NCBI GenBank assembly: GCA_017465905.1
Contig: JAFTVE010000033.1
Span: forward strand, 1-64,000
Length of the DNA stretch: 64,000 nt
Direction: 5' to 3'
From: Bacteroidaceae bacterium
GTDB taxonomy: Bacteria; Bacteroidota; Bacteroidia; Bacteroidales; Bacteroidaceae
Part shown: positions 45,932-56,600 of the stretch, piece by piece
Position numbering within the stretch: position 1 is the first letter of the stretch
Layout: the number at the start of each line of letters is the position of its first letter
Made by a program: the position numbers and the translations under genes
The notes under the pieces: model-generated
The model's input: the letters and a program-made list of their open reading frames with translations, nothing else
What the model was told of the DNA's origin: nothing
Database searches by the model: none

Positions 45932-47320
45932 ATGCTGAGAACGATGAAATCCTCGGGAGTGATACATCTTTTTGCCTTATTGCATGCCTTGGTTGTCCTT
46001 GTCTGCCAATGGGCTGGGATGGATGATGCACTCACGCTGACCATCTTTACCATGACGATGACGGTGATTCTGTGTCTCAAGAAAGGTATGCCTATCGACA
46101 TTATTGCGGTGATGGTAATTGTCGTCAATGTTGTAGGATTTGTCGTTGGTACTTTGGGCGCCGGAGTAATCCGGCATCTGGTTGATGTGGAGGTAGCCGC
46201 AAGGATTTTCTCTACCGTACTAACCACGGAATTGTTGGGATGGACCCTTGTTCTCCTGTCGCGCCTCACCTATAAAAAGAATCGAATGGAGGCCGATTTG
46301 TCGCGATCTGATTCGAAGCTCCGATGGACACTTGTCATCGTAGGTGTTATATTGGTCTTGCGTATAGGCGCTGCCATGCTTTTCTCGTCACCCCTATATG
46401 CAGGCTCCAGTGTCATGGAATTTGCTTGGAAGATACTCTCAAGCTCACCTGCTCTCATTACCTACGTATGTCTCAGTATAATCTGTGTTCGACGACTTCA
46501 ACGTTTGAGTCAGTCGGGACATAAACTTCTTGTTTGGTTAGGCTATATGACTTTCGTGAGTGTCATTTCAGCTGTGGGGGCGTGGTGTTTTAGCATCACT
46601 CGTGAGGGGACGATTACCATTACTGTCGAATTCGAAACTTTTCTGCGCTACTTTATCGCATCTTTCCTCGTAGAGACTACCATCTGTTGCATAGTGATAT
46701 TGGTTGATAGTATCTTCTCCATACGTAAGGCTATGCAGTTTGAGCGTATCAGAGCAGCACAAGCTCAGTATCGATATGCTACGCTCAAACAACTGGTCAA
46801 TCCCCACTTTCTTTTCAACTCACTCAATACCCTTGACGGACTTGTATGTGAGCAACGTACCGAGCAGGCTAGCGACTATATACACAAGCTTGCCCATATG
46901 TATCGCTATATGTTACGATGCGAGGATGAGGCTCTTGTCCCTTTGCACGATGAAATAGACTTCATTAAGGAGTATGTCGCCTTGCAGAAGGTTCGTTTTG
47001 CTAACGGTTTTGAGATAAGCTACGATGTGCCCGATACGGCAATGCGACGTATGGTGGTTCCTTGTGCTGTTCAGCTACTAGTGGAGAATGCCTTTAAACA
47101 TAATGCGGTGAATGCTGCTAATCCACTACGTATTCTCATATCGGCTGCAGATGATTATCTTATAATAGAAAATAACGTGTTGCCGAAATATACGCGTGCA
47201 ACGTCGACTGGGCTTGGGCAGAAATACATACGTGAACATTACCATACTCTATCGACGCAAGATGTGGCCATTGAAAGTACTGCAGAGTATTATCGTGTAT
47301 CCATACCATTGCTTAGATAG
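45932..47320 (+). CDS. LytS-type sensor histidine kinase
   Basis: 462 residues. Six or more membrane helices fill residues ~10-260 (HLFALLHALVVLVCQWAG, AVMVIVVNVVGFVVGTLGAG, IASFLVETTICCIVILVDSI). The His_kinase domain has the phospho-acceptor His in NPHFLFNSLNTL (about residue 290). The HATPase has VPCAVQLLVENAFKHNAV and a G2-like TGLGQKYIREHY. No periplasmic sensor domain is visible, so it may sense through the membrane. It is followed 77 bp later by its LytTR regulator and is divergent from the starch operon. Confidence 0.92.
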   Translation: MLRTMKSSGVIHLFALLHALVVLVCQWAGMDDALTLTIFTMTMTVILCLKKGMPIDIIAVMVIVVNVVGFVVGTLGAGVIRHLVDVEVAARIFSTVLTTELLGWTLVLLSRLTYKKNRMEADLSRSDSKLRWTLVIVGVILVLRIGAAMLFSSPLYAGSSVMEFAWKILSSSPALITYVCLSIICVRRLQRLSQSGHKLLVWLGYMTFVSVISAVGAWCFSITREGTITITVEFETFLRYFIASFLVETTICCIVILVDSIFSIRKAMQFERIRAAQAQYRYATLKQLVNPHFLFNSLNTLDGLVCEQRTEQASDYIHKLAHMYRYMLRCEDEALVPLHDEIDFIKEYVALQKVRFANGFEISYDVPDTAMRRMVVPCAVQLLVENAFKHNAVNAANPLRILISAADDYLIIENNVLPKYTRATSTGLGQKYIREHYHTLSTQDVAIESTAEYYRVSIPLLR

Positions 47321-47397
47321 TTGATAATAGATAATTGACAGTAGCGCTGTACGATAGCGAAAACGAAATCAGGTTCAACTCCTAACTCCTAATTAAC

Positions 47398-48141
47398 ATG
47401 ACCGTACTGATAATAGAAGATGAAATAATGGCACAGAGCAACCTTATGAGGATGCTGGGACAGTACTGTGCCGATCTTACAATAGTGGGTACAGCCACTT
47501 CGGTGTCCAGTGCAGTGGAGTGGTTGCAAGACCCCTCTCACAAGGCAGACATCCTGTTCATGGATGTTGAACTGGCCGATGGCGTGTGTTTCGAGATATT
47601 CCGAAAAGTAAATGTCGATGCCCATGTCATCATGACAACAGCTTATGATACCTACGCCATAAAGGCTTTTGAGGCGGGAAGTGTCGATTACTTGCTCAAA
47701 CCTATCGTCCCCGAGGCCTTAATGCGAGCTGTCTCGCGCTGTCGTACGCGAAGCGAGAAGCCCGACCTTAATGCTGTGATGAATACCCTTGCTGAGCCAA
47801 AGCGATACCGAGAGCGTTTGGTAGTGAAGTTCAACGACCGTATCGTACCGGTACCAACAACCGATATTGCCTATATCTGCTCCGAAGAGAAGTGCAACTA
47901 TGTCGTCACCTCTGCTGGCTGTCGCTACATATTAGACGCTTCGCTCGACGTAGTAGCCGAGGTTCTCGATCCTGACAAGTTCTTCAAGATCTCACGTGGT
48001 TGTATCATAGCCTCCAAGGGGATAAAAAGCATTGTCAAGCAAGGCGGACGCTTCAGAATCATCCCCTTTGTGGATTCTCCTGTTGAACTCACTGTAAGCC
48101 GTTCTCGTGTAGACGACTTTATGGCATGGCTCGAACGCTGA
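47398..48141 (+). CDS. LytTR-family response regulator
   Basis: 247 residues. Receiver domain with EDE near the start (IIEDEIMAQ), phospho-Asp in ILFMDVELADG (about residue 60) and Lys in YLLKPIVPE. The LytTR DNA-binding domain spans ~140-245 (FNDRIVPVPTTDIAYICSEE, FFKISRGCIIASKGIKSIVK). It is the cognate partner of the preceding kinase. Targets are not known; the divergent starch operon is an obvious candidate because no SusR-like regulator is present. The 48142-48332 gap shows no gene. Confidence 0.93.
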   Translation: MTVLIIEDEIMAQSNLMRMLGQYCADLTIVGTATSVSSAVEWLQDPSHKADILFMDVELADGVCFEIFRKVNVDAHVIMTTAYDTYAIKAFEAGSVDYLLKPIVPEALMRAVSRCRTRSEKPDLNAVMNTLAEPKRYRERLVVKFNDRIVPVPTTDIAYICSEEKCNYVVTSAGCRYILDASLDVVAEVLDPDKFFKISRGCIIASKGIKSIVKQGGRFRIIPFVDSPVELTVSRSRVDDFMAWLER

Positions 48142-48332
48142 TGTGGACGGATGGATAGCAGCAGTTATGTGTAATGCATCTTTTGTGTATGTGTGATGAC
48201 CTATTATCTATATTAACCTTTTAATGTACTTGTCACTAGATAGTGGTGCATGTGACGAAAGTCTGTGATATGTGTGTTTGCGTTACTATCATGAAAATAG
48301 ATCTTTTGCATTGATTTTTTTCGTGAATATTG

Positions 48333-48364
48333 TTTTGTTTTTGGCAATATGTTGTGTAATTTTG
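48333..48364 (+). promoter_or_regulatory. Promoter of the DUF4954 gene
   Basis: TTTTG (48333-48337), 19 bp, TAATTTTG (48357-48364). The leader to the ATG at 48448 is about 75 nt, which rules out the GTG at 48397 only weakly. Confidence 0.8.
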
Positions 48365-48447
48365 CGTTTTTAAATCTGATTGTTAGGGATTAGCAAGTGG
48401 GTTCTTGGAGCATTGCTTGCGGATCATCGTTAATAAAAATATACAGT

Positions 48448-50637
48448 ATGGAACGTGTGACTTTACTACCATCAGCAGCGTTGAGCGACGGCTGGATTGA
48501 TGCTCAGTATTTGCCCGAGGGCAAGGATAAGTATTATATCCGAAACATGCAGGTGAAGGCTCCTGAAGAGGGATGGCGGCACCTGAACAGTGATGAGATA
48601 GAGCGTCTGGTGAAGAATAACAATACTGCCTCATCGTGGGATACGGTGTGGGTAACCGATAGCTTTGAACCGCGTATGATCAAGGATAATAAGTTCTATG
48701 GCACCGTACGTATAGGAAGTGTGAGTGGAGGGGCGCTCCAGTATCATGACTTGAGGCTTCCGGTGGGTATTACCAATTCGAGCATCCACTCGTGTGACAT
48801 AGGTGATGACTGTGCCATACATGATGTGCACTACCTGTCGCACTATATCATTGGGGACCATTGCATGCTTTTCAATATACAGGAAATGGATACGACGGAT
48901 CATGCGAAATTCGGCAATGGCATTGTCAAGGATGGCGAACCCGAGGAGGTGCGTGTGAAGATACAGATTATGAACGAGACGGGAGTGCGCTCGGTAATGC
49001 CTTTTGATGGTATGATTCCTGCTGATGCCTATCTGTGGGGAAAATATGTGGATGACCGCTTGTTGCAACAACGATTGGCGGATATTACGCAACGTACGGT
49101 TGACCATCATCGCGGCTATTATGGTATGATTGGCGAAAGGTGTGTCATCAAGAACTCCAGTATTATAAAGGATGTGAAGATTGGCTCAGACTGCTACATT
49201 AAGGGCGCCTCCAAGTTGAAGAATATCACAATCAATTCATCTTGCAGTGAACCGTCGCAGATTGGCGAGAATGTGATTCTCGTGAATGGTATCGTGGGGT
49301 ATGGCTGTCGCATATTCTACTCTTGTACGGCGGTGAAGTTTATACTTGGCAATAACTCGAACCTCAAGTATGGTGCTCGCTTGATTGACTCTATCATGGG
49401 TGACAACAGCACCATCTCGTGCTGTGAGGTGCTCAATAATCTTATCTTCCCAGCACATGAGCAGCACCATAACAACTCTTTCCTCATAGCTTCGGTTATT
49501 ATGGGACAGAGCAATATGGCGGCTGGTGCAACGGTAGGTAGCAATCATAACAGCCGTACGAATGATGGCGAGATTGTGGCCGGGCGTGGTTTCTGGCCTG
49601 GACTGTGCTCCTCGGTGAAGCACTCGAGTCGCTTCGCATGCTATACCTTGCTTGCCAAAGGGGATTTCCCTGCCGAACTGGATATTCCGTTGCCATTCTC
49701 CTTGGTCAACAACAATGTGACTGACAATTGCCTGGAGATTATACCTGCCTATTGGTGGCTGTATAACATGTATGCGTTGGCACGAAACTCTTGGAAATAT
49801 AAGACGCGTGACAAACGGATCACGAAGGTGCAGAATATCGAATTCGACACGTTTGCTCCCGATACAATGAGTGAGGTGTTAAGAGCCCGCAAGCTACTGG
49901 AGGTGTGGGTTGGTAAGGCTTGTTGTGATGATGTTCATGCAGATGAATGCTTGCTCCAGAAAAAGGGCCGTCAGCTTTTGTGCGGTGACCGTAAGGCTGT
50001 GGATATTCTCACCGTGCTGGGCGAAGGGGTAGAGCGAAGTCGTCGTCCTGTACACATATTGAAGGTGTATGATGCCTATCATGCCTATGGTGATATGCTC
50101 ATACATTATGCCATGTCTAGTCTGCTTGCGAAGGAGGATAATGCCAGTGCTTTGAAAGGGGTAGATGCCCGGAGAACTGTTCTGCCCGATGAGGCTTGGG
50201 TGAATATGGGTGGACAGCTTATGCCTGAGTATGAGGTGGATTGCTTGCGTGCTGATATCCGTGACGGGCGACTCGATTCTTGGGAAGATATTCATAAACG
50301 CTACGATGAGATTTGGAACCGCTATACTGTGGATAAGTGGTATCATGCCTATGCTTGCTTGTGTACGGTGCTGGATGCGGAGGTGATGACCCCCGAACTG
50401 TGGTTGCAAGCTTTGGCTCATGAGGAACGCATACAGCGTCGAATTGCCGAGCAGGTGTATGTCAGCCGCAAGAAGGACCACGACAATCCCTTCCGTGCTT
50501 GTACATGTCGCAACGAGGAGGAGCTGCAGGCTGTATTCGGCTCGGTTGATGATAACAGTTTCGTGCGACAAATGCGTGAGGAGTGTTGCCATAATCTGGA
50601 GATTATTGAGCGCTTGCGGGCAATGGTGACTGTTTGA
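48448..50637 (+). CDS. DUF4954 protein with left-handed beta-helix
   Basis: 729 residues from the ATG at 48448 (MERVTLLPSAALSDGWIDAQ). Residues ~90-400 contain hexapeptide-type turns ([LIV]GxxxxI repeats such as SSIIKDVKIGSDCYIKGASK, SVIMGQSNMAAGATVGSNHN). These predict a left-handed parallel beta-helix like those of acyl- or nucleotidyl-transferases. The C-terminal ~300 residues are helical. I recognise DUF4954, a Bacteroidetes family of unknown function. A sugar-nucleotide or acyl-transfer role is inference only. It is followed 29 bp later by the DUF3256 gene, so a two-gene transcript is likely. Confidence 0.85.
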   Translation: MERVTLLPSAALSDGWIDAQYLPEGKDKYYIRNMQVKAPEEGWRHLNSDEIERLVKNNNTASSWDTVWVTDSFEPRMIKDNKFYGTVRIGSVSGGALQYHDLRLPVGITNSSIHSCDIGDDCAIHDVHYLSHYIIGDHCMLFNIQEMDTTDHAKFGNGIVKDGEPEEVRVKIQIMNETGVRSVMPFDGMIPADAYLWGKYVDDRLLQQRLADITQRTVDHHRGYYGMIGERCVIKNSSIIKDVKIGSDCYIKGASKLKNITINSSCSEPSQIGENVILVNGIVGYGCRIFYSCTAVKFILGNNSNLKYGARLIDSIMGDNSTISCCEVLNNLIFPAHEQHHNNSFLIASVIMGQSNMAAGATVGSNHNSRTNDGEIVAGRGFWPGLCSSVKHSSRFACYTLLAKGDFPAELDIPLPFSLVNNNVTDNCLEIIPAYWWLYNMYALARNSWKYKTRDKRITKVQNIEFDTFAPDTMSEVLRARKLLEVWVGKACCDDVHADECLLQKKGRQLLCGDRKAVDILTVLGEGVERSRRPVHILKVYDAYHAYGDMLIHYAMSSLLAKEDNASALKGVDARRTVLPDEAWVNMGGQLMPEYEVDCLRADIRDGRLDSWEDIHKRYDEIWNRYTVDKWYHAYACLCTVLDAEVMTPELWLQALAHEERIQRRIAEQVYVSRKKDHDNPFRACTCRNEEELQAVFGSVDDNSFVRQMREECCHNLEIIERLRAMVTV

Positions 50638-50666
50638 GGTGCGAACGTTTAATAATAGCTAATGTG

Positions 50667-51302
50667 ATGAACCGACTGAAATACATTTTCTTGCTGCTTG
50701 TGGCGGTAATGTGTAACGCTCAGGCTCGTACTCCCATACGTCAATGGTTTGTGGCAATGCCTGATTCGGTGATGCCACTGCTGACGAAGAATAACCGACT
50801 GGACTTTATTGATTTTCTCGATAGCAGGATGGAGGCGATAGTGACAAACCGCTTGGATGGAAAGTCACGCATGGCAACTTTGACTGACGACTACTTGCTC
50901 ATCAATTATACGAAATCGTGCGATGTGGCAATGAAACTGCTGCCTATAAATGACACTACTGATGTGCTGTGCATGGTGTCAACGGTCAGGGCTATGGTGG
51001 ATGATAGTAGAGTTACCTTCTTTGATGAGGTGTGGCGGTCATTGGATGCAGCAACATTACTCGAAGAACCTGTGCTGGATGATTTTAGAAGCGCTGAGAG
51101 AGGTGATTCGGCTGATGGCGCATGGGGGAAGATGGATGTCTTCTTTAAGACTTATCGCTTGTCGCCAGATGATGCATCGATGGTATGTCGCCTGACAACG
51201 CTGGATTATCTTAATGAAGAGGATAGAGAGGCTGTGTTGCCCTATGTGTCGGGTGACTCTCTTGTGTTCACCTGGGTGGAGGGCAGATACAGCAAGCGCT
51301 GA
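50667..51302 (+). CDS. DUF3256 secreted protein
   Basis: 211 residues from the ATG at 50667 (MNRLKYIFLLLVAVMCNAQA, signal peptide). The frame is open to 50634, but those codons overlap the previous gene's end. It matches DUF3256: WFVAMPDSVMPLLTKNNRLD, then FLDSRMEAIVTNRLDGKS and SGDSLVFTWVEGRY at the end. The family is periplasmic, without known function, and frequent in Bacteroidales. It is convergent with the nuclease gene on the other strand (18 bp between stops). Confidence 0.88.
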   Translation: MNRLKYIFLLLVAVMCNAQARTPIRQWFVAMPDSVMPLLTKNNRLDFIDFLDSRMEAIVTNRLDGKSRMATLTDDYLLINYTKSCDVAMKLLPINDTTDVLCMVSTVRAMVDDSRVTFFDEVWRSLDAATLLEEPVLDDFRSAERGDSADGAWGKMDVFFKTYRLSPDDASMVCRLTTLDYLNEEDREAVLPYVSGDSLVFTWVEGRYSKR

Positions 51303-51320
51303 AGAAGTGGGCCTTCTTTG

Positions 51321-52253
51321 TTAAAATCCCCAGAGTGAGGGTGTGCATTTACTTTCTATAGCTTCCTCCACCTTGTCGGGGAAGTTGCAGAAGAAGTCTA
51401 TACCGGTCTTTTCTTCCAGTTCATCGATGGTGATGGCATAGTCGCTGAGGTTGCCTTTTTGATGGTCGGTGTGGTCGAGGTAAAAGGCGATACCATAGAA
51501 ACTGTTGCTTTTGCGGCATACGAAGGCCATGAAGTAGTGGGCAGGCACTACGATACCATTCATTTTATTGAGGTTTTTCACTATCGTACCGTGCTCTCCG
51601 CGCGAGTCGTAGAACTCGCCGTCGCGGATGGTGCCTCCCTTGACAACGTAGAGTGTGTCTCTCATTGCCTGATTCTTTCCCCAGTCACGCACCTTTTCTT
51701 CGAGGTCATACCAGAAACCTCTTTGGTTGAATTCGCTCAGCTGCGGACTTATGTTGGAGTAGTAGAAGGTATGCTCATTGGCATCTTGTGAGTATACCCG
51801 ATCCTCAGAGGCACATAGGTGGCCTCTGTCGTAGCGGTCTTTGCGGTGCTCGTCATTACCAATGCGCACCTCCTCGGGCAGTAGAGGATCGGGTTGGAAA
51901 GGGTCGCCTCGCCATGACGTGTCGTCCCAGTTGCCACGATTCCAGTGCTTTTGCGAAGTGGCATTGTCGAATGTGTAGGCTACCCATTTGGAATGTCGTT
52001 TCTCGGAATCGTACTCTATACTGAATGTGACAGTCTCTTCGCCTTGGTATGTCGTCTTGTAGCAGTTGAAAATGTTTTTTGTATCGAGTCTTGGTATCTC
52101 GAGTCGGCGGGCATCTCCTTTGGGATTTCTGTTTGTATTGCTGGCGGTGTTCCAGTTGAGAACTGTGGCCTGCTGCTCGGTATCGCAGCCGATGCATAAC
52201 AGAAGCAGGAATGTAAATATAGTGGAGTATGCCTTTTGGAGAGTACTTTTCAT
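51321..52253 (-). CDS. Secreted DNA/RNA non-specific endonuclease (NUC1 family)
   Basis: 310 residues. SPII-like signal (FLLLLCIGC), so it is a lipoprotein. Endonuclease core with RYDRGHLCASED, containing the DRGH catalytic His (about residue 148), YYSNISPQLSEFNQ with the metal-binding Asn, and VPAHYFMAF near 240. It would degrade extracellular or periplasmic nucleic acid with a single metal ion. It stands alone between convergent genes; the upstream rpmE terminator separates it from L31. Confidence 0.92.
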   Translation of the reverse strand: MKSTLQKAYSTIFTFLLLLCIGCDTEQQATVLNWNTASNTNRNPKGDARRLEIPRLDTKNIFNCYKTTYQGEETVTFSIEYDSEKRHSKWVAYTFDNATSQKHWNRGNWDDTSWRGDPFQPDPLLPEEVRIGNDEHRKDRYDRGHLCASEDRVYSQDANEHTFYYSNISPQLSEFNQRGFWYDLEEKVRDWGKNQAMRDTLYVVKGGTIRDGEFYDSRGEHGTIVKNLNKMNGIVVPAHYFMAFVCRKSNSFYGIAFYLDHTDHQKGNLSDYAITIDELEEKTGIDFFCNFPDKVEEAIESKCTPSLWGF

Positions 52254-52285
52254 AAATCTGTTGTTTGATTGGTTGGGTAGGGGAA

Positions 52286-52323
52286 CAAAAAAGGTGTACC
52301 AAGGAATATCCTCCGGTACACCT
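52286..52323 (-). terminator. Terminator of the L31 gene
   Basis: AGGTGTACC (52292-52300) pairs with GGTACACCT (52315-52323), with further inner GGA/TCC pairing, followed on the minus strand by six T residues. It lies 23 bp past the rpmE2 stop and just upstream of the nuclease start. Confidence 0.93.
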
Positions 52324-52345
52324 CTATGTGGATAGGTGTTTATCC

Positions 52346-52600
52346 TTACTTCTTCTGAGCTCTTGCGTAGCGGCTCATGAACTTGTCTACACGACCGGCG
52401 GTGTCAACCAACTTAGACTTACCAGTGTAGAAGGGGTGAGATGTGTTAGAGATTTCAAGCTTGATCAGCGGATAAGTCTCGCCCTCAAATTCGATAGTTT
52501 CCTTTGTTGCGCATGTTGAGCGTGAGAGGAAACAGTCACCGTTTGACATGTCTTTGAATACTACGGGACGATAGTTCTCAGGATGAATACCTTTTTTCAT
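52346..52600 (-). CDS. rpmE2: 50S ribosomal protein L31 type B
   Basis: 84 residues, usual for the type B form. It starts [20 protein letters not shown] and keeps [24 protein letters not shown]. The CxxC zinc pairs of type A L31 are absent, so it is the zinc-independent version. It sits in the large ribosomal subunit near the central protuberance. It has its own strong promoter and terminator. A second, zinc-containing L31 elsewhere in the genome cannot be judged. Confidence 0.97.
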   Translation of the reverse strand: MKKGIHPENYRPVVFKDMSNGDCFLSRSTCATKETIEFEGETYPLIKLEISNTSHPFYTGKSKLVDTAGRVDKFMSRYARAQKK

Positions 52601-52676
52601 TGTTCTATTTCGTTTTTTATTAGTTATTACTTTTGTTTATTGCTGGTAACAATAATGTGTAATGGTTTTCGGACTG

Positions 52677-52708
52677 CAAAGGTATAATATTTCTGTCAAA
52701 TGACAAAA
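52677..52708 (-). promoter_or_regulatory. Promoter of the L31 gene
   Basis: On the minus strand: TTTTG (complement of 52704-52708), 19 bp, TACCTTTG (complement of 52677-52684), the best consensus match in the window. Confidence 0.88.
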
Positions 52709-52748
52709 CTTTCGAGATTTATTTTTTGATTATAAGTGTTTTTAGACC

Positions 52749-53558
52749 TCAGAAGGTGCAGGGATGGGCTATCAGTTGGTACATCAGTGTGCGTGCCATG
52801 CGCTCGTGTCCGGCATCATTGGGATGAAGAGCATCGGTGTCCTTGTTGGTAAAGTACTGTTTGTGGGTATCCACCATAGGGAACAGGCCTGACAGGGCAC
52901 CGAGATCTATTACGGGCACTGCCCATACCTCACCAGCCTCTTTGACACTTTCTACGTAGGCATCCAAGTATTCGCCGCAGCGGTTGAGATAGTCTTCTGT
53001 ACACTGCCAATTGGTGTCGTTGGCATAGAATCCGCCACGGTGTATGGGAGTGAGCAGAATGATCTGTTTCGTGGGGAACATGCGCTTGAGTGAGTCCATG
53101 GCAATGTTTATGCGTCCGCGATAGGTGTCGTTCGTCATGACGGGATAGCGGCGCATGCGGTCTTCCATGCGCTTGGTGTAGCGATGTCCATACTCTACAC
53201 GCTCAAGTTTCTCTTCGTACCATTCGCCTATGGGCACGGCGTTGTTGTAGTCATTGGTTCCCATGAATATGAGGATAGCGTCGAAGTCGTCACCGTGCTC
53301 CTCGCGCAGTTTATTGGCTTGGCGTGGTATATCGTTCCATTGACGTCCGCTTACTCCATATACGAGTGGAGTTATCTGTAGCCAGTCTTGCAGGAATCCC
53401 CAATACTTCTTCTTGGCTCCTTTGGTGCGAGGATCGGTGATTGAATCACCGAAGTAGGCTACTTTCTTTCCGCTCCATGGGTGACTAATGACCGCTTGTG
53501 ATAAGGTAGGGAGTACTGTTGCAATGCATAGTAAATAGGTGATGAGTGTTCTTTTCAT
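52749..53558 (-). CDS. Secreted SGNH/GDSL hydrolase
   Basis: 269 residues. Signal peptide (MKRTLITYLLCIATVLPTLS). Block I has VAYFGDSITDP with the catalytic Ser. Block III has FMGTNDYNNA with the oxyanion Asn. Block V has DALHPNDAGHERMA with the catalytic Asp and His. It is an esterase or lipase of the SGNH fold; acetyl removal from carbohydrate is a common role but not shown here. A -7 box (TACATTTG, complement of 53587-53594) lies 29 bp upstream of the ATG. Confidence 0.9.
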   Translation of the reverse strand: MKRTLITYLLCIATVLPTLSQAVISHPWSGKKVAYFGDSITDPRTKGAKKKYWGFLQDWLQITPLVYGVSGRQWNDIPRQANKLREEHGDDFDAILIFMGTNDYNNAVPIGEWYEEKLERVEYGHRYTKRMEDRMRRYPVMTNDTYRGRINIAMDSLKRMFPTKQIILLTPIHRGGFYANDTNWQCTEDYLNRCGEYLDAYVESVKEAGEVWAVPVIDLGALSGLFPMVDTHKQYFTNKDTDALHPNDAGHERMARTLMYQLIAHPCTF

Positions 53559-53586
53559 AGCAATTGTTGTGTTGTTAATATGATTG

Positions 53587-53594
53587 CAAATGTA
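53587..53594 (-). promoter_or_regulatory. -7 box of the SGNH hydrolase gene
   Basis: TACATTTG on the minus strand, followed by C as usual. The -33 element is only a loose match. Confidence 0.6.
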
Positions 53595-53654
53595 CGCATT
53601 TTTTTCTAAACAATATCTTTTGTCGGGCTGTTTCGTGAATGTTATTATATTACA

Positions 53655-56600
53655 ATGCCTAAAAAAACGAATAGAATCCTTCGGTGGCTACTGATGACTG
53701 CCGTGTTGCTGCTGTTGCTGCCTGTGGTAGTGGTGGTGGTGTGCTATGCGCCGCCAGTGCAACATTTTGCCCGTGAGTGGGGAAGTCGTCAGCTGACGGA
53801 GAGAGTGGGCTATGCGGTGACTATCGGTGAGTTTCGGTTGAGGTTTCCTCTGCGGATATCGCTCGCTGATGTACGTGTTGCTGATGTGGGTAGTGTGGAG
53901 AACGTGAGCTTTCGATTGGGGGTATTGCCATTGATGCGAGGTAGGGCTGTGGTTGATTATTTGACTGCCAAGAATCTTGCGGTGCGTACCGATACACTGA
54001 TGCCGGCAATAGAGATTGACGGTGACGTACAGTGTGTGCGGTTGGATAATCTTGAATATGTATGGGCAACTCACGAACTGCATCTACGGGATGTTTTGCT
54101 GAGTGGGGGAGATGTGTGTCTGTTGCAACACGGGACCAATGCCATAGATGGCGCAAGTGTGAAGCGGATGCCCCTCTCTTTTCATGCCGGTTCCTTACGG
54201 CTGGAGGATATGGCGGTGGAGTATCGTACCGATGCTATGCAAATAGCTGTCATGGCGGAGCTCCTCTGTTTGCATGAATCAATCGTGGACTCTACGATGG
54301 CAGTCTCGTTGCAGCAGCTGACATTGAGCGACGGGGCCGTTTCGTTGAGCAGCGATGTGGGGGCCTCTTCTTGGGATTTCTCAGCATTGAATCTGCGGAT
54401 CGACTCCATACGCTATGCTCGCCAATCGGCTTCATTGAATCTTGCAGCGTTGTCATTTGTGGAGTCACATGGTATCCGTTTGCATGAGGGGGCATTTTCT
54501 CTGCTATGGGACGATGGGGTAGTACGTTTGCCCCGATTCTCTTTTCGTACTGAGGATTCTTTCCTTGAGGGACATCTGAGAGAGTTCACAAATCGTTCGT
54601 CGGCTGTCATGCTCGATGGTGACATCACTGGGCGTTTGGGGTATGATGATGCCATGCGTATGGCCTCTATCAGTTCTGTCTTGCCAACTGATTTCATGCA
54701 ACTCTATCCCATTGCACCCTTGGACCTGACTGTGGCTTTGGATGGATCGCTCGATGCTTTGCGTATTACAACGTGTGAGGTGTCGCTAGACTCGGCTTTT
54801 GCCATTCGTGCTGAGGGGTGGGTGAACAATCTGCCTGACTTTTCTCAGCTGGAGGCTAGGCTGGGGCTGGATCTCCAGACGTATGACCTGGATTTTGTTG
54901 CATCGCTGCTTGATACCATTTGGCAGCAACGTGTGATACTCCCGCCGGAGATAGTCTGTAAGGGGACTTTCAACTATATGCCTGATACGGTGAATGTGGA
55001 GTTGGATCTTGCCTCCCCATATGGTAGTGTGGCCGTGATTACAGGTTATTGCTTTAGCGACAGGCATTATGCTTTGCAGGCCAGGCTTGATACCTTCGAT
55101 TTGCATCGCTTGTTGCCTACCGGTGAGTGGGGTACGGTTACGTTGCAGGCCGATATTGCAGGGTGTGGGTTCGATTATATGAGTACGGAGACCTCTGCAG
55201 AAGTATTTCTGCATTTGGACTCTTTGCAGTGGGGCGAACGCTCTTTTTCTGGTGGTTCATTGCAGGCCTCTTTGGTGCGAAGGAGAATAGAGGCCGATGT
55301 CGTATATAGCGATTCGCTAATGCGTTTCCGCCTGAATGCTGCTGCCCGCTACTCGCCTCATGTGATGCAAGGCAGTGTGTATGCCCATATGCTTGACCTC
55401 GATATGCGGGGGCTTCAGCTGACCGATGCTGAGGTAAATCCTTCCATGCAGTGTAATCTACTGTTTGGCGTTGACTCTACCTCGACATACACGTTGCGCG
55501 GTCGCTTTCATGATATGGCTATTGCTGCTCCTGACCGTGTGGAACATCCACTTCCGTTGGACTTCAGAGTGGCTCTCGGCCCTGATACGCTCGCCTTGGG
55601 TGTTCAGGCAGGTGACTTGCATGTGTCGGCTCATGCCCATATCGATGAATTGCCGTGGCGTGTGCCGGAGTTGGATCGAGAGTCATACCTGAGTCTCATG
55701 ACAAACCTGTATGCTGATGTGTCGACGGGCAGCAATAATCCTGTGAGTGATTATTTGTCGCTCGTAGGTGTTGATTACCGTAGCATACGGGGAACTATCC
55801 GTGGGGATAGTAATACGCTCAAGGCTGATGTGCTGGTAGACGAGCTTGTTGTAAAGGAACTGGCGATTGACACTGCAGTCGTGAAAGCAGACTATGTTGA
55901 TCGGCAGTTGAAGGCACACGTGCTTGCCGATAATCTGGAATGGAAAATGCAGCAGATGCAATTGTATGCTTCGGCCGAGGCGATGCTCGCATGGGATGAC
56001 ACCTTCGCGCCTGAGCGGCTGACGGGTATGCTTTGCTTCTCGCACTTGCGCTATGAATTGCCTACCTATAGTCTATTGGTGCAGGTGGGCGATACGTTGG
56101 TCTTGCCTTTTGTGGAGGGAGGATTCTCTCTCCGCGATGTGCCACTCTACACTATGGGCAAGCAGCCTTTGGTAGTGAATGGCAGGGTTGAGGTGCTCGA
56201 CAGACCTTCATTGCAGCTACAGATCGATGCACATGGGGGAAATCTACTACAGCGGCGTCCCACTCGGCAGGCTCTCTTGTATGGTGATGCACGGGTATCT
56301 GGGCGAGTGGTTATTAATGGCCCGTTCGATGCTCTTTCGCTATCGGGTTCGCTCGTTTTACGTTCTGGTTCATCAATACATTATATATATAGGGATGCTA
56401 TGCTTACTGCAGGCAATCAGCTCGATGATGTGGTAACGTTTGTGAACTTTGCCCAGGCAGCCTCACCATCGTCACAGGCGCGGAAAACTTATGGGAGCTA
56501 TGGCTTCGCCATGAACTTAAATGTTGCCATTGACCCTACCGTGCAGCTGGAGGTAATGCTGGGTGCGAGCGGACAGAATACATGCACACTTCAGGGCGGT

